Source of the DNA: Zea mays
Lineage: Eukaryota; Streptophyta; Magnoliopsida; Poales; Poaceae
Reading direction: 5' to 3'
DNA length: 64,000 nucleotides
NCBI RefSeq assembly: GCF_902167145.1
Contig: NC_050098.1
Coordinates: 114,738,207 to 114,802,206, forward strand
Every line of letters begins with the position of its first letter. Positions within the stretch are counted from its first letter, which is position 1. The notes under the pieces are model-generated. The model was not told the origin of the DNA and made no database searches. It was given only the letters and a program-made list of their open reading frames with translations. Positions 10,878 to 20,379 of the stretch are shown here, piece after piece. Made by a program: the position numbers and the translations under genes.

Positions 10878-12084
10878 TAAAAGGGAAATGTGCCCTTGGG
10901 TCATTTCTATAAATATTTTGGTGATTAGATGCCCAACACACATTGTATTGAAGTGATGTGTGCCAAGTATTAAAGAGATACAAATAAAGAATAAAGGTAA
11001 GATCTAAACGTTTTATCAATAGTTTTATATGCTAAACACTCTTGTCCAAGTGCCAGGACCCAACTAAATAAGGCCAGAAGAGTCAGAGGAAAACAAACAA
11101 AGAAACGAAGAAAAAGGTGTTGATTGCGCAGCACCGGACGGTCCGGCGCCACTCACCGGACAGTTCGATGCACGGTCTATGCAACTCTGCGCTCTCGGGT
11201 TTTTCCTTAGCTACATCGGCTATAATTCATCGGACAGTCCGCTAGGTGCCGGACAGTCCGGTGCTCCAGCCGTGCAATGGCTATCTGCCACGTCGACGGG
11301 AGCCAACGGTCACTTGGTGCACCAGACGGTCCGGTGCCCCACAGAAAAGGAAATCAGCCAATCAGGGGACTCTCTGTCATGTACTGTGCCCGTACTGTTC
11401 ACTGTCCGGTGCGCCACCGGACAGTCCGGTGCACCGACGAACAGAAGGCAAGAATTGCCTGCCAAATGGAGTTCCAACGGCTTCTAGTTGCCTTGGGGCT
11501 ATAAAAGGGACTCCTAGGCGCATGGAGCACTACACCAAGCCTCCATTGAACATTCTAAGCCAGCTAAACTCCACAAACACGCATTCGGATCATCGTGTTT
11601 GAGATTTGAGCACTTCTTGAGTCATGAACTCTCTACGTCATGTTTGTGTGTTCATCTCTTGACTTGTGTGCGTGGGATTGCTGTGATTCTAGTTCTTCCG
11701 TGTGTTTCTTTCCCTCCCGTACTCTTGTGCTTTATTGTGATCAACATTGTAAGGGCGAGAGGCTCCAACTTGTGAAGATTCCTCGCAAACGGGAAAAGAC
11801 TAAAAAGGAAGAAAACTGTGGTACTCAAGGTTGATCATTGGATCACTTGAGAGGGATTGAGTGCAATCCTTGACCGAAGGAGGTCACCACAACGTGGAGT
11901 AGGCATTGGCCGAACCACAGGATAAAAATCACTGTTTCTCGTGTCTCTTTTCATTGTGATTGGTTTTCTTCTAAAGTTCTCGCTTTAGCAACTTGGTTTT
12001 AATCGTGCTAACATTTCATAACCAAGTTTGGGTTATTTAGTGTTGAATTTTACAGGATCACCTATTCACCCCTAGGTACTCTCA
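10878..12084 (+). repeat. C1 5' LTR
   Basis: 1207 bp; starts TAAAAGGGAAATGTG (TG mutated to TA) and ends TACTCTCA directly before the primer-binding site. It contains repeated CCGGACAGTCCGG-type palindromes at about 11130-11440 and a TATA box at 11500. Its last 182 bases form part of the inverted duplication. Confidence 0.85.
11500..11508 (+). promoter_or_regulatory. C1 LTR TATA box
   Basis: TATAAAAGG after GGGGC, about 585 bp before the LTR end. Likely core promoter for genomic RNA; transcripts from here would cross the 11903-12605 inverted repeat. Confidence 0.6.
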
Positions 12085-12098
12085 ATTGGTATCAGAGC
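12085..12098 (+). other. C1 primer-binding site
   Basis: ATTGGTATCAGAGC, the initiator-tRNA-Met complementary site standard for copia elements, immediately after the LTR. An inverted copy lies in the right arm of the palindrome. Confidence 0.9.
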
Positions 12099-12111
12099 CA
12101 TACTCTTCATT

Positions 12112-12371
12112 GACTCAGGCTACAAGAGCTACAGGCATTTTCGGCGGCCAGAAGCCGCCGAAAATAAGCCCTTTGCCGCCGAAAATAACCTATTTTCGGC
12201 GGCAAAGGGCTTATTTTTGGCGGCTTCTGGCCGCCGAAAATGACTCAGGCTACAAGAGCTACAGGCATTTTCGGCGGCCAGAAGCCGCCGAAAATAAGCC
12301 CTTTGCCGCCGAAAATAACCTATTTTCGGCGGCAAAGGGCTTATTTTCGGCGGCTTCTGGCCGCCGAAAAT
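12112..12371. repeat. Duplicated CACTA-like hairpin units
   Basis: Two direct units, each GACTCAGGCTACAAGAGCTA followed by a long hairpin whose arms read CATTTTCGGCGGCCAGAAGC and its complement, with a second stem AAGCCCTTTGCCGCCGAAAA inside. The two hairpins differ by one base in the right stem (TTTTTGG versus TTTTCGG). CTACAAGAG...TTTTCGGCGG resembles a decayed CACTA terminal repeat with subterminal repeats. This attribution is an inference. Confidence 0.7.
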
Positions 12372-12605
12372 GCCTGTAGCTCTTGTAGCCTGAGTCAATG
12401 AAGAGTATGGCTCTGATACCAATTGAGAGTACCTAGGGGTGAATAGGTGATCCTGTAAAATTCAACACTAAATAACCCAAACTTGGTTATGAAATGTTAG
12501 CACGATTAAAACCAAGTTGCTAAAGCGAGAACTTTAGAAGAAAACCAATCACAATGAAAAGAGACACGAGAAACAGTGATTTTTATCCTGTGGTTCGGCC
12601 AATGC

Positions 12606-12830
12606 GGCTTCTGGCCGCCAAAAAAACCGACCGAAAATAAGGCTTTATTTTCGGCGGCCAGGACCTGGCCGCCGAAAACAGCTTATTTTCGGCGGCTGTC
12701 TACCTGGCCGCCGAAAATAACAGATAATTTCCGGCGGCCACGTAGCCAGCCGCCGGAAATTAAAAACTGCCGAAAATAGTGTTCTTATTTTCGGCGGCCA
12801 GGGAGGCCGCCGAAAATTAATAATTTCAGA
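12606..12830. repeat. Array of TTTTCGGCGGCC inverted motifs (CACTA subterminal-like)
   Basis: At least four short palindromes of the type TTTTCGGCGGCCAGG-A-CCTGGCC..., e.g. at about 12649-12679, with drifting copies to 12820. Dense inverted subterminal repeats are typical of CACTA element ends. No terminal CACTA motif closes the right side. Confidence 0.6.
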
Positions 12831-13100
12831 GCAAAAAAAATTGAAAAAATGCGAAAAATAACAGAATTTCATACAAAATTCATATAATAACAGAAATTCC
12901 ATACAATAACAGAAAATTCATACTTGAGTTCACAACATAAAATTTGAGTCCATACAAATATAAAGTCCACAAATAGTCCATACAAACATAAAATCCTAGT
13001 ATTTGGGAAATTGTTGAAAATGGAATGCATTTCGATAGTACTAATAATCCTGTATTTATCAATGAGCAAATACATAAAAATGCCCAAGCCACTACTGTTT
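12831..13100. other. AT-rich filler before C1 gag
   Basis: Rich in AACAGAAATTCCATACAA-type and CATACAAA-type near repeats, with no coding signal. It probably belongs to the same inserted segment as the hairpin array and replaces the first part of C1 gag. Confidence 0.5.
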
Positions 13101-14990
13101 TGAATATAACAAAGTCAGTGGCTTGGACAATGCCAAACAAATATGGGATACCCTCAAGATCTCTCACGGGGGTAATGACGCCACCATGATTACCAAAATG
13201 GAACTGGTGGAAGGTGAGATGGGGAGATTCGCCATGATAAGGGGAGAAGAGCCAACTCAAGCGTACAACCGGCTCAAGACCCTCGTCAACAAAATTCGAA
13301 GCTACGGAAGCACAAGATGGACGGATCATCACGTCGTTCGACTCATGCTAAGGTCATTTATGTTATTGACCCCCATCTTGTAAATCTTATTCGTGAGAAC
13401 CCCAGGTACACTAAGATGACGCCCGAGGAAATTCTTGGAAAATTCGTAAGCGGGCGCATGATGGTGAAAGAGGCAAGATATGTGGACGATGCCTTAAACG
13501 GATCACTTCCTCTTCACGAGCCGCAACCCGTTGCTCTCAAAGCAACAAGCAGCAGGGAGGCGCTACCTAGCAAGGTAGCACAAGTGGATGCCGCCGGGCT
13601 CAATGAAGAAGAAATGGGGCTCATCATCAAGTGTTTCAAGATCGCCTTGAAGGGACGCAAGGAGTATCCCAACAAAAACAAATCAAGGGGAAAGCGCTCC
13701 TGCTTCAAGTGTGGTAAGTTTGGTCATTTTATAGCACAATGTCCCGATAATGATGATGACCAGGCACAAGAGAAGAAAGGGAAGAAGGAAAGAAAGAAGA
13801 ACTACAGGAAGGCAAAGGGCAAGGCGCACATTGGAAAGGAATGGGACTCCGACTGTGCTTCATCCGACTCCAATGATGAAGGACTAGCTGCCTCATCCTT
13901 CAACAAGTCTTCCCTCTTCCCCAACGAACGCCACACATGCCTCATGGCTAAGGAGAAGAAGGTACGTACACGAGATACACCTAAGTACACTTCTTCTAGT
14001 GATGAGGAATTTTCTGATGATGATGAAATAGACTATAGTGATCTTTTTAAAGGATTGGATAGATCTAAGGTAGACAAGATAAATGAATTAATTGATGCTC
14101 TTAATGAAAAAGATAGACTTCTAAAAAAGCAAGATATACTCTATGATGAACATGATAAGCTTATTAGTGTTCAAAAATCTCTTGCTCTAGAAATTAAGAA
14201 GAATGAATTGTTGTCTTCTGAATTGTCTACCTGTCATGATTCTATTTCTAGCATAAAGAATTTGAATGTTGATTTAAATACAAAGCTAGAAAAACTTAAT
14301 GTGGCTAGCTCATGTGTAGAGCATGTTGTAATCTGCAATAGATGTAAAGATGTTGATATTGGTACTTGCAATGAACATGTTTCTACTATTGCTAAGTTAA
14401 ACAATGATGTTGCAAGCCTTAATGCTCAACTTAAGACTTGCAAAGATAATTATGAGAAACTAAAATTTACTAGGGATGCCTACACCGTTGGTAGACACCC
14501 CTCTATTAAGGATGGACTTGGTTTCTGAAAGGAAACCAAGAACTTAACAAGCCAAAGGACTTCCAATCTCAACAAGGAGAAAGTGAAGGCTCCTATGGCT
14601 AGTAACTCTTACTCTTTACATGACCAAAAGAACCATGCTTATCTTTATGCTCTTGTCAAGAATACTTCAAATGTTGATCATCATGATAGGTGTTATAATC
14701 ATGCTACTTTACCTGCTTATCATGATTCTCATGCCATGTTTGCAACTAGCTCCTCTCATGCTCGTGGTAGAAGTAGGCCTAGGCGTAATCATGTTGTTTC
14801 TCATGCGCCTAGGAAAGTATGCACTGGTCCAACTACTATTTATCAGACATGTAATGCTTATTTTGTATTGTCATGTAAAAATACTAAAGTAGTTGCTAGA
14901 AAGTTGGGATCTAAATGCAAGAGAGACAAAACTTGCATTTGGGTTTCAAAATCTATTGTAACTAACCTTGTAGGACCCAACAAGTGTTAG
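13101..14990 (+). pseudogene. gag: C1 gag (5' part missing)
   Basis: The readable part begins at AKQIWDTLKISHGG (about 13126), a mid-gag motif of Sireviruses; roughly the first 200 residues are absent. It continues through MYNRLKTLVN-like and NPRYTKMTPEEILGKFVSG, a CCHC zinc knuckle CFKCGKFGHFIAQC at 13701-13742, a Lys-rich basic stretch, an acidic stretch and a long coiled coil. A frameshift near 13350, a stop at 14526 and others break it. Gag packages the genome. The loss of the N-terminus coincides with the 12085-13100 rearrangement. Confidence 0.8.
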
Positions 14991-16000
14991 GTACCTAAGA
15001 CCCAAGCTTAATTACCTTGCAGGTTTATGCATCTGGGGGATCAAGCTGGATCATTGATAGCGGATGCACAAACCACATGACGGGAAAGAAGAAAATGTTC
15101 ACCTCCTACATCAAGAACATGGATTCCCAAGATACTATCATTTTTGGAGATGGGAACCAAGGCAAGGTTAAGGGATTAGGCAAAATAGCCATCACGACCG
15201 AGCATTCAATTTCAAATGTGTTTCTAGTAGAATCGCTCGGGTATAATTTATTGTCAGTAAGTCAATTATGTCATATGGGCTATAATTGTTTGTTTACAAA
15301 TATTGATGTATCTGTCTTTAGAAGAAGTGATGGTTCATTAGCTTTTAAGGGTGTATTAGACGGCAAGATCTATTTAGTTGATTTCTCAAAAGAGAATGCT
15401 GATCTAGATGCATGCTTAATCGCTAAGACTCATATGGGCTGGCTTTGGCACCGCCGCCTAGCACATGTTAGAATGAATAATCTTCATAAGCTTCTAAAGG
15501 GAGAACATGTGTTAGGACTAACCGATGTCTGTTTTGAGAAAGACAGACCCTGTGCAGCATGCCAAGCAGGAAAGCAGGTGGGAAGCACTCATCACAGCAA
15601 AAACGTGATGACGACGTCAAGACCTACATATGGATCTCTTCGGGCTCGTCGCCTCTCTCAGCATCGGGGGAAGTATGGTCTTGTTATAGTTGATGATTTT
15701 TCCCGCTTCGCTTGGGTGTTCTTTTTGCAGGATAAATCTAAAACCCAAGGAACACTGAAGTGCTTCTTAAGGAGAGCTCAAAATGAATTTGAGCTAAAAG
15801 TAAAGAAGATAAGGAGCGATAATGGATCTGAGTTCAAGAATCTTCAAGTTGAAGAATATCTTGAGGAGGAAGGCATCAAGCACGAATTCTCCGCTCCCTA
15901 CACACCATAGTAAAATGGTGTAGTAGAGAGGAAGAACATGTCGCTAATTGATATGGCAAGGATGATGCTTGGAGATACAAGACGCCTGAGCGATTTTGGT
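14991..16000 (+). pseudogene. pol: C1 pol: protease and integrase
   Basis: Protease active site WIIDSGCTNHMTG at about 15047-15085. The integrase zinc-binding HHCC region ([10 protein letters not shown] ... CAACQAGKQ) is at 15440-15580 and the core has IVDDFSRFAWVFFLQDKS and IRSDNGSEF. In the core a short internal deletion replaces the LELLHMDLFGP segment, which carries the first catalytic Asp, with unrelated residues (15625-15670). A double stop TAG-TAA at 15908-15913 falls where QQ is normally encoded before NGVVERK. No functional integrase. Confidence 0.85.
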
Positions 16001-16008
16001 CGGAAGCT

Positions 16009-17659
16009 GTGAACACAGCTTGCCATGTCATAAACCGACTCTATTTGCATCGCCTCCTCAAGAAGACCTCATACGAACTCCTAACTGGTAACAAACCCAA
16101 TGTTTCCTACTTTCATGTATTTGGGAGCAAATGCTACATGTTGGTAAAGAAAGGTAGGCATTCAAAGTTTGCTCCCAAAGTTGTAGAAGAGTTTTTACTA
16201 GGGTATGACTCAAATACAATAGCGTATAGGGTCTTCAACAAATCATCAGGATTAGTTGAAGTCTCTAGTGATGTTGTATTTGATGAAACTAATGGCTCTC
16301 CAAGAGAGCAAGTTGATCTTGATGATATAGATGAGGATGAGGTTCTAACGGCCGCAATGCGAACAATGGCGATAGGTGATGTGCGACCACAGGAACCACA
16401 AGAGCAAGATCAATCCTCCTCCTCTACACTGGTGCATCCCCCAACTCAAGATGGTGAACAGGTACCTCAAGAAGAAGGGCAGGATCAAGGGCGAGCACAT
16501 GAAGAACATGATAAAGAGGAAGAAGTGTCACTAATTCCTCCAACTCAAGTTTGGTCTACAATCCAAAGGAATCGTCCAGTGGATCAAATCCTGGGTGATA
16601 TCAGCAAGGGAGTAACAACTCGCTCACACTTAGCCAATTTTTGTGAGCATTACTCATTTGTTTCTTCTATTGAGCCTTTCAGTGTAGAAGAAGCCTTGCA
16701 GGATCCGGACTGGGTGTTGGCCATGCAGGAAGAGCTCAACAACTTCAAGAGAAATGAAGTTTGGAGCCTGGTGCCATGTCCAAAGCAAAACGTTGTTGGA
16801 ACTAAATGGGTGTTCTGCAACAAGAAAGACGAACACGGAGTGGTGACAAGAAACAAGCTCGACTTGTGGCAAAAGATTATGCCCAAGTCGTAGGTTTGGA
16901 TTTGAGGAGAATTTTGCTCTTATGGCTAGGCTAGAATCAATTAGAATATTATTAGCCTATGCTGCTCACCATTCGTTTAAGCTGTTCCAAATGGACGTGA
17001 AGAGCACCTTCCTTAATGGACCAATCAAGGAGGAAGTGTACGTGGAACAACCCCCTGGCTTTGATGATGACAGGTATCCCGACCACGTCTACAAGCTCTC
17101 TAAGGCGCTCTATGGACTTAAGCAAGCCCCAAGAGCATGGTATGAATGCCTTAGAGATTTTCCCATTTCTAATGCTTTCAAGGTTGGGAAAGCTGATCCT
17201 ACTCTCTTTACTAAGACTTGCAATGGTGATCTTTTTGTGTGCCAAATATATGTCGATGACATTATATTTGGTTCTACTAATCAAAGGTCTTGTGAGGAGT
17301 TTAGGAGGGTGATGATGCAAAAGTTTGAGATGTCAATGATGGGCGAGTTGAACTACTTCCTTGGATTTCAAGTGAAGCAACTCAAGGAAGGCACCTTCAT
17401 CTCCCAAACAAAGTACACTCAAGATCTACTCAATAAGTTTGGGATGAAGGATGCAAAGCCCGCGAAGTCACCGATGGGAATAGACGGACATTTGGACCTC
17501 AACAAAGAAGGTAAGCCCATTGATCAAAAGGTATACCGATTTATGATAGGATCTTTGCTTTATCTTTGCGCTAGTAGACCGGATATTATGCTAAGTGTAT
17601 GCATGTGTGCTAGATTTCAATCCGACCCCAAGGAGTGTCATCTTGTGGCCGTTAAGTGA
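16009..17659 (+). pseudogene. pol: C1 pol: integrase C-terminus and reverse transcriptase
   Basis: The first frame (16009-16893) holds the integrase C-terminal part ([35 protein letters not shown]), a Glu/Gln-rich linker and the start of the copia RT (VGTKWVFCNK). A frameshift/stop at about 16890 separates it from 16922-17659, with [27 protein letters not shown] and the catalytic YVDD at about 17251-17262. A stop at 17657 interrupts the link to RNase H. Domain order PR-INT-RT is diagnostic for Ty1/copia. Confidence 0.87.
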
Positions 17660-17680
17660 ATTCTTAGATATTTAGTCTCT

Positions 17681-18202
17681 ATGCCTTGCTTCGGGATCTG
17701 GTTTCCAAAGGGGTCTACCTTTGACCTAATCGGATATTCAGATTCCGATTATGCTAGGTGCAAGGTTGATAGGAAGAGCGCATCAGGGACTTGTCAGTTT
17801 CTAGGAAGGTCCCTAGTGTCTTGGAGCTCTAAGAAACAAACATCCATTGCCCTATCCACCGCTAAGGCCGAGTACGTTTCCGCAGGATAGTGTTGCACGC
17901 AACTGCTTTGGATGAGACAAACCCTCCGGGACTTTGGCTACAATCTGAGCAAAGTCCCACTCCTATGTGACAATGAGAGTGCAATCCGCTTGGCGGATAA
18001 TCCTATTGAACACAGCCGCACTAAGCACTTAGACATCCGGCATCACTTTTTGAGAGACCACCAGCAAAGGGGAGATATCGATATTTATCATATTAGCACC
18101 GAGAACCAGCTAGCTGATATCTTCACCAAGCCTTTAGATGAGAAAAGGTTTTGCAGGTTGCGTAGTGAGCTAAATGTCTTAGATTCGTGTAACTTTGATT
18201 GA
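17681..18202 (+). pseudogene. pol: C1 pol: RNase H
   Basis: Copia RNase H with YSDSDYARCKVDRKSASGTC, the AEYVSAG motif (LSTAKAEY in place of LSTAEAEY, so the catalytic-region Glu is changed to Lys), [12 protein letters not shown] and HFLRDH, ending ADIFTKPL...LDSCNFD at TGA 18200-18202. A TAG at 17888 splits it. It would degrade the RNA strand during reverse transcription. Inactive. Confidence 0.85.
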
Positions 18203-18338
18203 TCTATAGCATACATGATGCCTTTGATCAGTCACTTTAAGCTTTATTGTCTTTAGTTGCTTATATTTGGTGCTCAAGTTGTACAAGTCATCCCCGGACC
18301 TCACAAGTCCCTATGCAAATGATGCACATGTTTAGGGG
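18203..18338 (+). other. C1 3' spacer, first part
   Basis: Non-coding sequence after C1 pol, ending at the AGGGG target copy (18334-18338) of the C3 insertion. It resumes at 62064 after the matching AAGGG. Confidence 0.8.
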
Positions 18339-18435
18339 TGAAAGCATCTAGGGCCCTGGTTGGTTTTAGTGATTAATGACAACGTAATGTTATATGTGAC
18401 TAACGTGTGTTTTGTAGAGACAGATGCTAAGTTGG
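18339..18435 (+). repeat. C3 5' LTR, segment 1
   Basis: First 97 bases of the LTR, ending with GTTGG, the target copy of C2. Matches the start of the 3' LTR at 46108. Confidence 0.92.
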
Positions 18436-19594
18436 TGAAAGTCGCCTAGAGGGGGGGGGGTGAATAGGGCGAATCTGAAATTTATAAACTTAAGCACAAC
18501 TACAAGCCGGGTTAGCGTTAGAAATAGAAACGAGTCCGAGAGAGAGGGCGCAAAACAAATCATGAGCAAATAAAGAGCGAGACACGATGACTTGTTTTAC
18601 CGAGGTTCGGTTCTTGCAAACCTACTCCTCGTTGAGGTGGTCATGAAGACCGGGTCTCTTTCAACCCTTTCCCTCTCTCAAACGGTCACTTAGACCGAGT
18701 GAGCTTCTCTTCTCAATCAAACGGAACACGAAGTTCCCGCAAGGACCACCACACAATTGGTGTCTCTTGCCTCGGTTACAATTGAGTATGATCACAAGAA
18801 GAATGAGAAAGAAAAGAAGCAATTCAAGCGCAAGAGCTCAAATGAACACAACAAATCTCTCTCTAATCACCAAAGCTTTGTGTGGAGTTGGGAGAGGATT
18901 TGATCTCTTTGGTGTGTCTTGTATTGAATGCTATAGCTCTTGCAAGGTGTAGAAGTGTAGAAACTTGGATGCCATTGAATGTGGGGTGGTTGGGGTATTT
19001 ATAGCCCCAACCACCAAAAATGGTCGTTGGAAGTGTGCTGTCGTATGGCGCACCGGACAGTCCGGTGTGCCAGACACGTCAGCAGACCGTTGGGGTTCGA
19101 CCGTTGAAGCTCTGACTTGTGGGGCCTCTGGGCTGTTCGGTAGACTGTCCGGTGCGCCAACTGTGCGTGCTCTGACTCTGGCGCGCACTGTAGCGCATTG
19201 AATGCGGTTGTAGACGACCGTTGCGCGCGAAGTAGCCGTTGCTCCGCTGGCACACCGGACAGTCCGGTGTGCACTAGACACTATCCGGTGACTCACCGGA
19301 CAGTCCGGTGAATTATAGCGGAGCGCCCTCTAAATTTCCTGAAGGTAGCGAGTTCAGCTTCAAGTGCCCTGGTGCACCGGACACTGTCCGGTGCGCCAGA
19401 CCAGGGTGCCTTCTGGGATGTCTTTAGCTCTCTTTACTTGAACCCATCTTTGGTCCTTTTTATTGGCTTGTTGTGAACCTTTGGCACATGTAAGACTTAT
19501 ATACTAGAGCAAACTAGTTAGTCCAATTATTTGTGTTGGGCAATTCAACCACCAAAATCAATTAGGAAAAAGGTGTAGGCCTAATTCCCTTTCA
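18436..19594 (-). repeat. C2 3' LTR
   Basis: 1159 bp, TG...CA ends, followed inward by the polypurine tract CACCAAAAAGGGGGAGAT (minus strand). Contains CACCGGACAGTCCGGTG palindromes and a TATA box (minus, about 19009-18993, GGCTATAAATACC). Confidence 0.92.
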
Positions 19595-20379
19595 ATCTCC
19601 CCCTTTTTGGTGATTGATGCCAACACAAACCAAAGCAAGTATGGAAGTGCATAATTGAACTAGTTTGCATAATTGTAAGTGCAAAGGTTAATTAGAATTG
19701 AGCCAATATAAATTCTCATAAGATATGCATGGATTGTTTCTTTATATTTAACATTTTGGACCACGCTTGCACCACATGTTTTGTTTTTGCAAATTCTTTT
19801 CAAAGTTCTTTTGCAAATAGTCAAAGGTAAATGAATAAGATTTTGAGAAGCATTTTCAAGATTTGAAATTTTCTCCCCCTGTTTCAAATGCTTTTCCTTT
19901 GACTAAACAAAACTCCCCCTATATAAGATCCTCCTCTTAGTGTTCAAGAGGGTTTCAAGATATCAATTTTGAAAATACTATTTTCTCCCCCTTTTGAACA
20001 TAATGAGATACCAATTTGAAAACATCATTTTAAAAATTAGGTGGTGGTGCGGTCCTTTTGCTTTGGGCTAATACTTTCTCCCCCTTTGGCATGAATCGCC
20101 AAAAACGGATACTTGAGTGAAATATAAGCCCTCTCTACTTTCTCCCCTTTGGCAAACAAGATATGAGTGAAGATTATACCAAAGTTTGGAGAGTTGCTCG
20201 GAGCGACGGCGAAGGATGAGTTATGGAGTGGAGTGGAAGCCTTTGTCTTCGCCGAAGTCTCCAATTCCCTTTTCAATACACCTATGACTTGGTTTGAAAT
20301 ATGCTTGAAAACACATTAGTCATATTACATGAAAGAGATATGATCAAAGGTATAATAATGAGCTTATGTGTGCAAAACA
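19595..20379 (-). other. C2 3' spacer with repeated polypurine tracts
   Basis: Non-coding between RNase H and the 3' LTR. At least five plus-strand CTCCCCC/TCTCCCC runs (about 19599, 19871, 19910, 19984, 20080, 20139) are purine tracts on the element strand. Repeated tracts are a known trait of Sireviruses. No ORF of note. Confidence 0.8.

Larger units (their letters stand above)
11903..12605. repeat. Inverted duplication of LTR end + primer-binding site
   Basis: The arm 11903-12136 (234 bp: end of the C1 LTR, primer-binding site and CTACAAGAGCTACAGG) is repeated in reverse complement at 12372-12605. I see no mismatch by eye. Between the arms lie two copies of a hairpin unit (12137-12371). 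The right arm therefore carries a second primer-binding site and LTR end facing backwards (GCTCTGATACCAAT, about 12410). Confidence 0.9.

Noticed and set aside
12086..12422. Paired ORFs on both strands (97 codons each) with FRRPEAAENKPFAAEN repeats
   Set aside because: They are the two strands of the palindrome; the near-identical translations reflect inverted symmetry, not proteins.
18965..19296. Small ORFs in the C2 LTRs translated from the CCGGACAGTCCGG region
   Set aside because: LTR promoter sequence; frames follow the palindromes and are not conserved between the LTRs.
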